A stretch of 64,000 nt of DNA from Methylobacterium sp. NEAU K (GCF_030700285.1 NZ_JAUYZJ010000012.1:1-64000), one strand, 5' to 3'; shown: positions 1 to 9,170, numbered from the stretch's first letter. The notes: generated from the letters alone by a model not told the origin. A program made the numbers and translations.

Positions 1-2
1 TC

Positions 3-707
3 GCCCTGGCGTCCGAGTACGGGCGCTACGGCTACCGCCGTGTCACCGCGCTGCTGCAGGCAGACGGCTGGCAGGTGGGCAAGGATCGGGTTCAGCGCAT
101 CTGGCGTCGCGAGGGGCTGAAGGTCCCCCAGAAGCACCGGCCGCGCAGCCGTCTCTGGCTCAACGACGGCTCCTGCGTGCGGCTACGGCCGCTCCGCCGC
201 AACCATGTGTGGAGCTTCGACTTCGTGCAGGCGCAGACGCACGACGGGCGGAGCCTGCGCATCCTGACGCTGATCGACGAGCACAGCCGGACCTGCCTGG
301 CGCTGAAGGTGGCCCGACGCATCAACAGCGTAGGTGTGATCGAGGCGCTGGCCGACGCCATGTGCCTGCACGGTATCCCGGAGCACATCCGCTGCGACAA
401 TGGCCCCGAGATGATCTCGAAGGCGCTGCGTAAGTGGGTCGCCAAGACGGGGCCGCAGATCCAGTACATCGCACCCGGCTCGCCGTGGGAGAACGGGTAT
501 TGTGAGAGCTTCAACGGCAAGCTGCGCGACGAGTGCCTACACCAAGAAATCTTCTACTCGCTGAAGGAGGCGCAGATCGTGATTGGTCTATGGCAATCTA
601 CCTACAACCGCGTCCGACCGCATTCGTCGCTTGGCTATCGGCCACCTGCGCCTGTCAGCTTCCCGGATCTGGCCTTCCGGCTACCCATGGCCGCCACCAT
701 GCAGTAG
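3..707 (+). CDS. IS3-family transposase OrfB, 5' end outside window
   Basis: The reading frame is open from the first bases of the window and ends at TAG 705-707, so the 5' part of the gene lies to the left. The visible protein starts in the HTH_21-like segment (EYGRYGYRRVTALL) and runs through the integrase core: first acidic residue in WSFDFVQ, second in IRCDNGPEM, catalytic Glu in NGYCESFNGKLRDE. The C-terminus HSSLGYRPPAP is typical of OrfB. OrfB is normally made by frameshift from OrfA, which is not visible here. The DDE residues look intact. Function is by family knowledge: cut-and-paste or copy-out transposition of the host IS. Confidence 0.9.
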   Translation, partial: ALASEYGRYGYRRVTALLQADGWQVGKDRVQRIWRREGLKVPQKHRPRSRLWLNDGSCVRLRPLRRNHVWSFDFVQAQTHDGRSLRILTLIDEHSRTCLALKVARRINSVGVIEALADAMCLHGIPEHIRCDNGPEMISKALRKWVAKTGPQIQYIAPGSPWENGYCESFNGKLRDECLHQEIFYSLKEAQIVIGLWQSTYNRVRPHSSLGYRPPAPVSFPDLAFRLPMAATMQ

Positions 708-717
708 CCTCTCAATC

Positions 718-745
718 GGCTCGGTCCAAAATACCGGTCAGGTCA
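718..745 (+). repeat. Probable right terminal inverted repeat of the IS3-family element
   Basis: Just after the transposase stop the sequence runs GGCTCGGTCCAAAATACCGG and ends GTCAGGTCA. Its reverse complement begins TGACCTGACC, the TG-start form of IS3-family (IS407-like) ends. The partner left repeat is outside the window, so the match cannot be tested here. Confidence 0.5.
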
Positions 746-1036
746 TACGTTCACACCCTCGCTGCTGACGAGAATGGTCGTCTCCGCTTGCTCGAACCTG
801 AGCGCATCGATGTTTGAAACCTCGCCGGCATGAAATGCTGCTGACGACGGGTTGATCCACCACGGAGGCCGCATGCAGCGTCGATCGACCCAGGTTGTCT
901 CGACGCATCTGAATAAAGCCCAGCAATCCATCCTAGTGCACAGACGCGGAGGGATGATACAGGGCGATTTCGCTAAGGCCCTGCCGTTGCAGCACAATAT
1001 TTGATCCGGCCTGTGCGTTTTGAATGCGTTTTTGAA

Positions 1037-2104
1037 CTAGCTCCGGGGGTGCCGCAGTGGCGCACGCACTTCGTCCATCCGATTGCTCGGAGATCCCAAT
1101 AAATCTGTGATCCAGCGGCTCGATGGATACTGTTCGCAGACCGTCAGGATCGCAATCACGATCGGTACGCCGATGAAGGCGCCGGCGACCCCCCATAGAT
1201 AGGTCCAGAAGAATACCGCAAACAGAACAATGAACGGCGACATCGCCAGCGCGTTTCCGGCGACCCGCGGCTCCAGGTAGCTCCCGACAACGAACTGAAT
1301 CAGATTCAGGCAGACAAAGATCGTGAGAGCCGTCTGCCACGATGCGAACTGGGCTATGGAAAACAGAGTCGGTAAGACAGTTGCAACGAAGGGTCCGATC
1401 ACCGGGATGTAGTTCAGGACGAAAGCAATCACTCCCCACTCGAGGGCGAGCTCGAGCCCGGTGATGGCCACGAAAGCCGATACGAGCGCGCCTGTCATAA
1501 GGCTCATCAGCGTGCGGACGAGCATGAACCTGCGAAGCTTCACGCCTGTTCGTGCGCACCCAGCGAGAAGAGCACGTCCGAACTCGCGCGCGCCGGCGGC
1601 GGTCAGCTTTCGCACCACATCGTCGGCTTCGAGCAGGCCCAGAATGACGTAGATCAGGACGACGAACAGGAAGGTCGCCGTGCTGTTGAACCGACTCGTC
1701 AACTCGGGCAGCTGGCGCAGCAGCCATTGAACGTTGAAGTGCTCGGCCCAGAGCCCGGCGAGGAGGATCCCGTGTTTTTCCAGCCAGTCTGCCGTCTGAG
1801 CGTAGAGGTCTTGCAGGCGCATGGCGTCGCTGATGACGGACCGGACGACCCTGCTAAATCCCCAAATAACCAAGGAGCCGAACGCTAGGATAGCAGCGGC
1901 TGTCAGTGTGACGCTGATCAAAACCGCCAGGACTCTGGGAAGAGCCGCCTGAAGCCGCCTCTGAAAAGGCCATACGATGGCGATCACGAAGAGGGCGAAG
2001 GCCAGGGGCGCGAACACCGAGCGGGCGAGAGTGAGCGCGCCACCTATCAGGATCAAGGCGCAGATGGCGTTCAGGATTTCTGTTGGCTTTGCAGGCTTGA
2101 ACAT
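1037..2104 (-). CDS. AI-2E family transporter (PerM/UPF0118-like membrane protein)
   Basis: A 355-residue polytopic inner-membrane protein with about eight hydrophobic segments. The first two helices (about residues 12-50) are followed by a periplasmic/coiled stretch around 70-140 (SRVVRSVISDAMRLQDLYAQ). Paired C-terminal helices carry family-typical sequence (NYIPVIGPFVATVLPTLF near 235 and SYLEPRVAGNALAMSPF near 280). Length fits the family, whose members are implicated in export of small molecules or ions; the AI-2 role is not general and no substrate can be assigned. It stands alone, with the next gene on the same strand at 2362. Nothing suggests damage. Confidence 0.85.
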   Translation of the reverse strand: MFKPAKPTEILNAICALILIGGALTLARSVFAPLAFALFVIAIVWPFQRRLQAALPRVLAVLISVTLTAAAILAFGSLVIWGFSRVVRSVISDAMRLQDLYAQTADWLEKHGILLAGLWAEHFNVQWLLRQLPELTSRFNSTATFLFVVLIYVILGLLEADDVVRKLTAAGAREFGRALLAGCARTGVKLRRFMLVRTLMSLMTGALVSAFVAITGLELALEWGVIAFVLNYIPVIGPFVATVLPTLFSIAQFASWQTALTIFVCLNLIQFVVGSYLEPRVAGNALAMSPFIVLFAVFFWTYLWGVAGAFIGVPIVIAILTVCEQYPSSRWITDLLGSPSNRMDEVRAPLRHPRS

Positions 2105-2164
2105 GTGGGCGCCTCCGACGCCAGCCCGCCGACTCGGGAGCCCGTCAAACCGATACGTCCGATC

Positions 2165-2362
2165 TTACGATCGTGCCATGCACTCCTTCATGAAGCGATT
2201 GCGCGCAGCAAAACGTCTGTCGAACCGTCGGAGCCTAGCCTGCTTGAGGCAGTCGACGCGCATGGCGGAGTCTACGCCTCTCACAGACTTCGACGTCTTC
2301 GCGTCGGCAGTAGCGGAGCTGAGGGCGACGAGGATAGCAAGCGTCCCGACAAGAGCTTTCAT
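2165..2362 (-). CDS. Small secreted protein, unknown function
   Basis: 65 residues with an N-terminal signal peptide (MKALVGTLAILVALSSATADA, cleavage likely after ADA). The mature part is basic and has two cysteines in DCLKQARLRR and RFMKECMARS, a spacing faintly like PsiF-type repeats. It lies 60 bp upstream of the AI-2E-family gene on the same strand and could be its operon leader. I do not recognise a named family; expression and secretion are inferred. Confidence 0.5.
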   Translation of the reverse strand: MKALVGTLAILVALSSATADAKTSKSVRGVDSAMRVDCLKQARLRRFDRRFAARNRFMKECMARS

Positions 2363-2741
2363 CCCGGTCTCCCTTGATGCTTCGGCTTCGTGAGCAGCGC
2401 AACGTCGACGCTGACGGCACTCGATACCGCGGGCGAATTCTCATCGCCGACAGCACTCGACCAAGATTCCTTATGATTACATATGCTGCCGGCCGTGTCA
2501 CTCCGCCCTGGTGAAGATCGGCATACTGCATTCGTCCGCGTCGGGTTCCGTTGACGTCCCGACGAAACGCCCGTAGTTTTGGAACCGGAATCGAAAATAA
2601 GCTAATTTAACGCGTCTGATTCAGCCAACAAAAGGCTCGGCACTTCTGGATCGTGGGTGAAGTCAATAGTTCCGAAGCCTGCGCTTTCGAGAACTGGCGC
2701 GACGGCCAAGTTGGTTCCGATCTGAAGCGAAGGAGGCTTTT
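2363..2741. other. Intergenic region, no gene seen
   Basis: Between divergent small genes. The part near 2540-2640 is relatively AT-rich (AAATAAGCTAATTTAACGCG) and may hold promoters for both flanking genes. A strong ribosome binding site (GAAGGAGG) precedes 2742. No recognisable protein or RNA. Confidence 0.4.
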
Positions 2742-3014
2742 ATGACAGCCCTCAATCGCCGCGCGATGCTCGTGGGAGCATCGTCCGGAGTCTTCGTCGC
2801 GTCCGTAAGCTTGGCTCTCATGCCGAGAGCTGCCGAGGCCCTAGTGTTCTCGCCTGGCATCTCCGGTCAAGGCGCTCGCGACCACGGCGCCTCCGATCAA
2901 GCAAGCCGCAACAATCTTATCGAAAACGCGCGGGTCGTCGTCGTAAATCCGCGTCGCCGTCGCCGCCGCGTTTGTTGGTGGCGTCGTGGACGCCGAGTGT
3001 GCGAGTGGCGCTGA
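2742..3014 (+). CDS. Small exported arginine-rich protein with Tat-like leader
   Basis: 90 residues. The N-terminus NRRAMLVGASSGVFVASVSL resembles a twin-arginine leader (RR followed by a hydrophobic run and AEA around residue 32). The C-terminus is extremely basic and aromatic: six arginines in a row and two copies of a V-C-x-W-type motif (RRVCWWRRGRRVCEWR). An AAGGAGG ribosome binding site lies 5-7 bases before the ATG, supporting translation. Similar Arg/Trp/Cys tails occur in small Methylobacterium proteins sometimes labelled protamine-like. Function unknown; envelope or nucleic-acid binding are only guesses. Confidence 0.6.
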   Translation: MTALNRRAMLVGASSGVFVASVSLALMPRAAEALVFSPGISGQGARDHGASDQASRNNLIENARVVVVNPRRRRRRVCWWRRGRRVCEWR

Positions 3015-3459
3015 CAAAAAGGGCTGTCGCTCGCCGGAATCGAGCGTATACTTTGAGGCATCACAAGCAATTGGACTTGCGACGCCGGCGAGACAATATC
3101 GTCAAAGTTGTCGCGATAGCCCGGGCCACAGACGGACGGCAAGCTGGTCACGGCGCTGTTGTGCAGCAGGCTGTCGAGGGTTCCGGCTCTGATGACCGCG
3201 GCCCGGATGTCGACGTGACGAGGATGAACTATCCTCCGTCAGTTTTCCGAACAGCGCTCCGAGAGAAAAAAGGTGAGAGTATCGCCTGATGAGGTGGGCG
3301 GCTCCCATGAGGAGGCGTCCAGTGCACGAGCAGCGGCTCTCTCGCGAACAGTGCCGCGACGGGCGACGCCGCTCGTGTGGGCGGCCAGATGCTCTCCAGC
3401 GATAGGCCAGGCCGATCAAAGGCCTGAGAACAATCGATAGGCCGAGTAGCCCCCAGCGG
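3015..3459. other. Intergenic region, no convincing gene
   Basis: Open frames here on both strands have the composition of random GC-rich sequence (serine and arginine runs, no recognisable motifs). It separates the Arg-rich gene from the broken patatin gene on the opposite strand. No strong terminator or repeat was found. Confidence 0.4.
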
Positions 3460-4501
3460 TTATACCCCTTGAAGGAAAGGATCGAGGTCGAGAGACGAGC
3501 GTTGGCCGAGATCGGCTCGGTGTAGATCGAGAAACTTGGAAGCCGCACGCCTACCCTCGCCCCGAATCAGGGTGAGAAACGGCCATTCGGCATTGAGCTT
3601 GGATGAATAACCAAGATCCAGCATCATCTCGCTGGAGATCCGGTGGATCCTCATGCTCGCCCATCGTGCCCCTTCCTGGTCGCTCAGACTGGCAACGCGC
3701 TTGAGCAGTGCCATCATCCTGAGCTCCTTCATCAGGACGGCGTTGAACGACACCTCATTGAGCCGATTTGAGATCTCCCGGGCCGAGTTCGGCGATCCCG
3801 GCCGCTCGATCGGGTTGATCTGAACCGGAAGGGTATCCTGGGAGTCGCAATCGCGGATGAGGGGCGTCATCGTCGGATTGCCGGCATATCCTCCATCCCA
3901 AAAGGGGATTCCCCTCGATCACGACGGCCTGGAACAGCGTCGGGAGGCAGGCCGAGGCGAGCAGCACATCGGGGCTCAATTCCTCGTTGCGGAACACGCG
4001 TCCTCTGCCGCTCTGGACGTTCGTAGCCGTGACGAACAGCTTGATCGGGCTGCGCGTCAGGCGGTCGAAATCGATTGCATCCTCGAGGATCGCGCGCAGC
4101 GGATTGGCGCCGGCTCAGATTGAGATCATACGGCGAGACGACACGCGCCATCATGTCCAAGGCGACGAAGAGGGGCGAATGGTCGAGGCTCCAGCGCCCG
4201 AGCAGGATGTCCAACGGGCCGCGGCGGAACGGGCTGAACCTTGCGGCATCGGACACCTGCCGCCAGAATCCTTCGGGCGCAGCCTTCGCGCCAGCTGGCC
4301 CGTTCTGGCCGTAGCCATGGGCCAGTACTGCGGCGTTCATGGCGCCGGCCGACGTACCGGATATTGCTTCGATCTCGAGCTGGCGTTCCTCGAGCAGGCG
4401 ATCGAGAACGCCCCAGGTGAAGGCGCCGTGGGCGCCACCGCCCTGCACCGCGAGGTCGATTAGAAGCGGATGGAACTCTCCTTATCGGGGTTGCGCGGCA
4501 T
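3460..4501 (-). pseudogene. Patatin-like phospholipase, disrupted by three frame changes
   Basis: Pieced across three frames this is a full-length patatin-like (DUF3734-type) acyl hydrolase. ATG at 4501 gives MPRNPDKESSIRF. The oxyanion-hole glycines (VQGGGAHGAF) and nucleophile elbow (GTSAGAM) follow in the next frame. The frame changes again near 4112 (an extra base in GCCGGCGCC; corrected reading SRANPLRAILEDAIDF) and near 3905 (an extra C in the CCCC run; corrected reading EGNPFWDGGYAGNPTMTPL). The aspartate of the Ser-Asp dyad lies in the DGG just repaired. The product ends DPFLQGV. The family hydrolyses membrane lipid acyl esters. Three independent indels suggest decay more than read error, but assembly error is not excluded. 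Confidence 0.8.
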
Positions 4502-4571
4502 TCGTACCTCCGATCCGGGGCCGGGATGCGGATCGCCGGCGCAGCGACTCCGACCGCTGGTGCCAGTTTTG

Positions 4572-5090
4572 TCAGCTGTCGCGCTTGGCTTGGGCGTCCT
4601 TGACCGCTTGCGAGACGCGACCGATCTCGGCTCGCTCCGTCGCGCCTGTCCGTCGGCCGCTCCCAATCGACCGCATACCATTGTTTGGCATCTCCCCGGC
4701 GGCCGGATGGTGCCGCACCGAGGAGCGCTTGCGCCTCAGGGCCTCGTCGATATTCATGCGTATCCGCTCGCGTCGCCGATCGGCCCGGTCCCGCTCGAGA
4801 CGCGCGTTCACCCGCCGAACGGCGCGTGCGAAGACCTGCTTTTTCTCGGAAAGTCCACGCTCGCTGATTTCGGGTGCTTCGAGGCCAGATGAGGAGGCCT
4901 TGCCTCGCCGAGCGCGCCGGCGCGCTGCGACGATGTCACGAATTCGGTTGCGTCGTTCGCGCAGCCACCTAGCCAGCGCGAGGGATTCATCCGGCTCAAG
5001 CTTACCGAGATCGGGGTAATGGCTGAGCTTGACGCGCTCGAGTTCGTCCTCCGAGAGGAGTCGGCGTTCGGAAGCAATATCTACACCCAT
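4572..5090 (-). CDS. Conserved hypothetical basic protein
   Basis: 172 residues, very rich in Arg and charged helices. The N-terminal third (LLSEDELERVKLSHYPDLGK, then ARWLRERRNRIRDI) looks like a genuine conserved helical module seen in small Rhizobiales proteins. The rest is a basic coiled region (RRVNARLERDRADRRRERIR). No enzyme motif, signal peptide or membrane segment. It lies directly upstream of the broken patatin gene on the same strand, which suggests a former two-gene operon. Function unknown; nucleic-acid binding is possible from charge alone. Confidence 0.65.
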   Translation of the reverse strand: MGVDIASERRLLSEDELERVKLSHYPDLGKLEPDESLALARWLRERRNRIRDIVAARRRARRGKASSSGLEAPEISERGLSEKKQVFARAVRRVNARLERDRADRRRERIRMNIDEALRRKRSSVRHHPAAGEMPNNGMRSIGSGRRTGATERAEIGRVSQAVKDAQAKRDS

Positions 5091-5326
5091 ATCCGGCCTC
5101 TTCAGACATCAAGCGAACTACTCGTACTTTGCCTCAATCGGCCAGAATTGTCAGCTCTGTAAACACTAGGGATCTGATTGCGGGAGCCCAATAACATTGT
5201 ATCCGAGGATATCGTGAAAGCCATAGACTCGATGCTGTGCGCCAAAATATTTATCCTCAGGAGGGATCTGACTGGCACCGTTGTCCCATCGGATCAAGCA
5301 TGCGTTCGCTTTCGATGTAGATTGCC

Positions 5327-5937
5327 GTGAGTTTCGGGAGACGGCTCATGAGCGGCGGAGTAGCCTTCAACGAGCCGAGCCTCGGCACCCGAGCGAGCCA
5401 ATGGTGGCTCGTCGCCGCCGGTGTTGTTCTCCTCGTCCTCGAGGCAACGGGCCTCTACATGACGGTTACCCTCACCGTCGTCAGCACCTTTGGGTACAGC
5501 GTCCTACTTTTAATTGCCGGGCCAGCGGAGATCATAGAGGCCGTTGCACAATCGCGCGGGAGCGAGCCGTAGCACTCTCGCGCGGCTTGGGGCTTGGCCG
5601 GCGCGCTATACTTCATTGGCGGCCTGTTTGCGGTCTTACAGCGCTTGCAGGCCTCCGTTTCGTGCTGATCGCATCGGGTATTGCCAGAGCTGTGTGGGCC
5701 GTCGTCCACGAGGTGAAGACCTCCCGCTCCGCGGTTATCCTATTTGCTTTGATTTCGGTGCTGCTCGGGGCGGCCATCATCCGGCAGTGGCCCTATTCCG
5801 GCCTTTGGGCGATGGGGCTGTTCGTCTCATGCGATCTGATTGTCGCCGGCCTGTCTTGGTGCTGGGTGGGGCTGGCCCGAAATTCGCGGGCCGCGACACC
5901 GATTCGGGCCGGTCTGGGGGCACAACGCGCCAAGTAG
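5327..5937 (+). pseudogene. HdeD-like membrane protein (DUF308), interrupted
   Basis: The N-terminal half reads in one frame from 5327 (helices WWLVAAGVVLLVLEATGLYM and FGYSVLLLIAGPAEIIEAV). TAG at 5570-5572 then stops it. Beyond the stop the same frame continues with the family's next helix (GLAGALYFIGGLFAVL) until another stop near 5660. The last helices (GLRFVLIASGIARAVWAV, then YSGLWAMGLFVSCDLIVAGL) lie in a different frame ending at 5937. HdeD-type proteins are six-helix membrane proteins linked to acid resistance in enterics. A nonsense codon plus a frameshift make this a pseudogene unless the sequence has two errors. Confidence 0.75.
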
Positions 5938-6237
5938 AATGGCTCCTAGCTTGAACGGCTTGCAATGCTGGCAGAGTGTCGAGCGCCGCCCGCAAGTCGA
6001 AATAGCGGCTGCGTGCATACGTCCCGCCGTACCAGAATTCTGTAGACAGAGAATGAAAGCTACGCCTCATTCGGGCTCGGGTTTATCGGCAAAATTTCGC
6101 GAATGCGCTCGTGATTTTAGGGTGTGACGGGCTTAAGATCTGTAACGATCGAGCATAAGAAAATTGCAGCTCGACACTAATTTTGAACTAAGTCGACCGC
6201 AAGTGGCGAGCCAAGGCTCAACCAGCGAGAAAATGAG

Positions 6238-6435
6238 ATGAACAAGATAATTGCCGTTGTCACGACCGCCATGCTCACCACGCTCGGAGTTGTAGGCCCT
6301 GCAACTTCCGTTTCTGCTCTGCCCGGAAGGCCTTCTGGTGTAAGTGTACCTTGGAACGTGATCTCGGTCGGACACAAATATTCACACCACGCTCGGCGCC
6401 ACAAGCAGCCAACGCGCCGCCATCGACACATGTAG
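6238..6435 (+). CDS. Small secreted His-rich protein, unknown
   Basis: 65 residues with a clear signal peptide (MNKIIAVVTTAMLTTLGVVG, cleavage likely after SVSA). The short mature peptide ends in a histidine/arginine cluster (HKYSHHARRHKQPTRRHRHM) that could bind metal or anions. No good ribosome binding site is visible, and the region around it is decayed, so expression is uncertain. I recognise no family. Confidence 0.4.
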   Translation: MNKIIAVVTTAMLTTLGVVGPATSVSALPGRPSGVSVPWNVISVGHKYSHHARRHKQPTRRHRHM

Positions 6436-6469
6436 GACGAAAGGATTTCACAGCACCGTTCACTTACAA

Positions 6470-6617
6470 TTCGTTTGCACCCGGACTCGATGCGGCACCC
6501 GTATCGTTCTCCGACTACGTGCAAGTCGGAGAGGTGGACAACGCGCCAGATCCGGCCGCCCCGCGGCTCGACATCGGAGGCTTCGGGTTCGGCAGGCTGG
6601 GGCAACTCTGCTTCCAC
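6470..6617 (-). pseudogene. Fragment of a metallophosphoesterase N-terminus
   Basis: The reverse strand encodes RIWRVVHLSDLHVVGERYG, the first metal-binding block (D-x-H) of calcineurin-like phosphoesterases. The following CRIESG still resembles family sequence, but the remaining metal-binding blocks (GDxxD, GNHD) are absent and the frame runs into unrelated sequence. This is a remnant of about 50 codons with no functional expectation. A small opposite-strand gene overlaps the region downstream. Confidence 0.5.
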
Positions 6618-6961
6618 GATGCCTCACACCAGCGCTGCCCCCTAGGCACGCACAGACAATGATCACGCTATTGGCCTCGCCAGAATCAGTAGCCTCAGAG
6701 TGGCGCGTGATCGGCGATGTCCCCCGGTTCAGCGAGAGTGCGCTGCTCGGCGCAGGTCTGGGCGGGTACTTCTACCGCCCGCTTAGCGAGGGGCCGTCAG
6801 CCCAAATCACCGGCACGGCACATGGCGCGGCGGCTGAGCGAAGCTGGAAGATCCGGAGGAAGTGAGATTCGGACGAGGAATATATACCGGCTTTATTGAA
6901 GAAGCTGAAAGCATCGATCGCGTCGACCGGGTTGACGAGAAACCTAGGCAGGAGACATCAA

Positions 6962-7576
6962 ATGGCTGAGCTTGTTGTCATAGGTTTCGAGGATCTCCAT
7001 GAGGCAGATCGTGCGCTCAACGAGCTGATGCGCCTGCAGAAGGAATACCTGCTCGACCTGGAGGACGCCGTGGTCGTGACCCGCGATCCAGGCGGTAAGA
7101 TACACCTGAAGCAAAGCTTCGATCTCGTAGGAACCAGCGCCGCCCTCGGAGGCTTACGCGGGGCTATGTGGGGCTCGCTTGTCGGGCTGCTGTTCCTAAA
7201 CCCACTCATCGGTCTCGCGGCCGGTGCGGCACTGGGCGCCGGCGCAGGAGCCATGTCGGGGAGCCTCATCGATTACGGCATCAATGATGACTTCATCCGC
7301 TCGATCGCGCAGACGTTGCAGCCCGACACGTCGGCGTTGTTCGTTCTTGTGCGCAAGGCTCAACCCGAGAAGGTGTTGAGCGACATCTCACAATTCCGCG
7401 GTCGGGTGATCCGCTCGTCGCTCTCGCCGGAACAGGAAAGCCGGCTGCAAGCTGCCCTCTCGGATCCGGCAATCGGCACGCTGGGCGGGACCGTTGCAAC
7501 CGCAGCACCTGTCCCGAACACGACGGGCTTTGCCGTGAGCGACGGTACATCTCCTTCGCAGGTGAGAGCCCACTGA
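6962..7576 (+). CDS. DUF1269 domain membrane-associated protein
   Basis: 204 residues from ATG 6962, chosen over an upstream in-frame codon at 6896 because AGGAGA lies 7-8 bases before it and because the family begins MAELVVIGF. A ferredoxin-like N-terminal part (DLHEADRALNELMRLQKEYL, DLEDAVVVTR) is followed by a glycine-rich double hydrophobic hairpin at about 78-115 (GSLVGLLFLNPLIGLAAGAA). A second alpha/beta part follows (SALFVLVRKAQPEKVLSDIS). DUF1269 proteins are widespread in Methylobacteria and often stress-linked; the molecular role is unknown. The gene is intact among broken neighbours. Confidence 0.85.
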   Translation: MAELVVIGFEDLHEADRALNELMRLQKEYLLDLEDAVVVTRDPGGKIHLKQSFDLVGTSAALGGLRGAMWGSLVGLLFLNPLIGLAAGAALGAGAGAMSGSLIDYGINDDFIRSIAQTLQPDTSALFVLVRKAQPEKVLSDISQFRGRVIRSSLSPEQESRLQAALSDPAIGTLGGTVATAAPVPNTTGFAVSDGTSPSQVRAH

Positions 7577-7897
7577 CAGGCTCGATTAGTGCATTCGTCA
7601 CGAGCGCGCCACGAGTTCTACCGCCGAGGTTTGGCCGTCCAGACTATGCTAAGCATAGGCCGGATGGCGATCACTCTGCGCGATCACCCAAGGTACGCCT
7701 TCGGAGTGCAGCATGAGCACCTTCGCCGCTGATCCACAGCCGTCTACCCTGGACGCGACTGCACTGAGGTCGAGGGGCCATCTTCCTATGGATGCTTCGA
7801 CGTTGACCGCCGACTACATCGAGCCCCCGTACATCTTCCTGCGCCCTAGGGTTGAGTGAGACACCTCGTTAGCGGACGCTGTCCGCAGCAGAGGTGG

Positions 7898-8248
7898 ATG
7901 ATGACGACAGAGACAACGACGGCCGTGGCGGCAGGTCCGGGGCGGGGCGGGCGGATGTCCCGGCAGCGCAAGCGCGATGCGGTGCTGCGGCTGATACGCG
8001 GTGAGGACCTGGAGATGGTCTCTCGCGAGCTGGGCGTCACGGCGGCGACCTTGAGCGACTGGCGCGATGCCTTTCTGTCCGGCGGCGAGGCCCACCTGGC
8101 GACCCGCGCGACCGATGGCGAGGCGCTGGAGAGCGCCCGTCTGAAGGCCAAGCTCGGCGAGATGCTGTTGGAGCGCGAGCTTCTGGAGGCCAATATCGCG
8201 GTCCTGGAGGGCGGCCGCCCTTTAGCGCGGCGGAGGTGGAGGCCATGA
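7898..8248 (+). CDS. IS3-family transposase OrfA (HTH protein)
   Basis: About 116 residues from the paired ATG codons at 7898/7901. It carries the OrfA helix-turn-helix (GEDLEMVSRELGVTAATLSD followed by WRDAFLSGG) and a C-terminal leucine-zipper-like helix (KAKLGEMLLERELLEANIAV). It binds the IS ends and forms the transposase by -1 frameshift or by coupling with OrfB. Its stop overlaps the OrfB start as ATGA. No damage is seen. Confidence 0.85.
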   Translation: MMTTETTTAVAAGPGRGGRMSRQRKRDAVLRLIRGEDLEMVSRELGVTAATLSDWRDAFLSGGEAHLATRATDGEALESARLKAKLGEMLLERELLEANIAVLEGGRPLARRRWRP

Positions 8249-9132
8249 GCCGGACCTCCTCGCCGAGCCGCGGCAGGCCCTATGGTCTGGCCCGGGTCTG
8301 CCGGGTCTGGCGGACCGCGCGTGCCAGCGTCTATCGGCAGCGTCATCCCGCACGGCCGCAGGCCCAGCGGCCTGGACCGACCGGCCCGATGCCGGACGCG
8401 GCCCTGGTGGCGCGGATCCGCGGCGTCCTGGCCGCCAGCCCGTTCCACGGTGAAGGCCACCGCAAGGTCTGGGCGCGGCTGCGCGTGGCTGGCGTGCGCA
8501 CCTCCAAACAGCGCGTGCTGCGGCTGATGGGCGAGCACGATCTGCTCGCCCCCGCCCGCGTCGGATCCCCCCGGGGCCCGCGCAACCACGACGGCACCAT
8601 CATCCCCGAGGCACTGAACACGATGTGGGGCACCGACATGACCACGACCTGGACGGGCGAGGGACAGGTCGCGGTGTTCATCGCCATCGATCATCACAAC
8701 GCCGAGTGTATCGGCGTCCATGCCGCCCGGCGCGGCACCCGCTTCGAGGCGCTGGAGCCGCTGCGCCAGGGCGTCCGCCGCCATTTTGGAGCCGTCGCCA
8801 AGGACGTGGCGCGCGGGCTGAGCATCCGGCACGATCACGGCAGCTGCTACATGGCCCATGATTTCCAGGCCGAGCTCGCCTTCTTGGGGGCGGAGAGTTC
8901 GCCCGCCTTCGTGCGAGCGCCCGAGGGCAACGGCTGCGCTGAGCGCTTCATCCGGACGCTGAAGGAGAACCTGCTCTGGGTGCAGAGCTTCGACACCCTG
9001 GAAGCCTTGCGCCACGCACTCCTGGCCTTCCGGGAGACCTACAACACCACCTGGCTCATCGAGCGGCTCGGCTTCCAATCGCCCGCCGCTGCCCGCCAGG
9101 CACGACTTTCACCCGCGGCTCGCGCCGCGTAG
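8245..9132 (+). CDS. IS3-family transposase OrfB (DDE integrase core)
   Basis: 295 residues from ATG 8245. HTH_21-like part (GEGHRKVWARLRVAGVRTSK) then rve integrase domain with D in TMWGTDMTTTW, D in IRHDHGSCYMAHDF and E in GNGCAERFIRTLKENL. The end reads FRETYNTTWLIERLGFQSPA. All three catalytic acids are present and the frame is whole, so the element may be active. The start overlaps the OrfA stop. Confidence 0.9.
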   Translation: MSRTSSPSRGRPYGLARVCRVWRTARASVYRQRHPARPQAQRPGPTGPMPDAALVARIRGVLAASPFHGEGHRKVWARLRVAGVRTSKQRVLRLMGEHDLLAPARVGSPRGPRNHDGTIIPEALNTMWGTDMTTTWTGEGQVAVFIAIDHHNAECIGVHAARRGTRFEALEPLRQGVRRHFGAVAKDVARGLSIRHDHGSCYMAHDFQAELAFLGAESSPAFVRAPEGNGCAERFIRTLKENLLWVQSFDTLEALRHALLAFRETYNTTWLIERLGFQSPAAARQARLSPAARAA

Positions 9133-9170
9133 GCTCCTTCCCGGTGTCTCATAAACCGAGGGCGCTACAG

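Larger units (their letters stand above)
7857..9151 (+). mobile_element. Complete IS3-family insertion sequence
   Basis: About 1,295 bp bounded by TGAGACACC (7857-7865) and its perfect inverse GGTGTCTCA (9143-9151), with the TG...CA ends usual for IS3. It contains orfA and orfB overlapping by four bases. Flanks are GAG on the left and TAA on the right, so no target duplication is seen. The right end lies 19 bp from a fragment of an IS6-family element, consistent with later rearrangement. Confidence 0.75.

Noticed and set aside
6659..6865. 68-codon plus-strand frame before the DUF1269 gene
   Set aside because: No ribosome site or family resemblance; the surrounding DNA is decayed.
7854..9154. 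Target site duplication around the complete IS3 element
   Set aside because: Flanking triplets are GAG and TAA, so no duplication is visible; the boundary is set from terminal repeats only.
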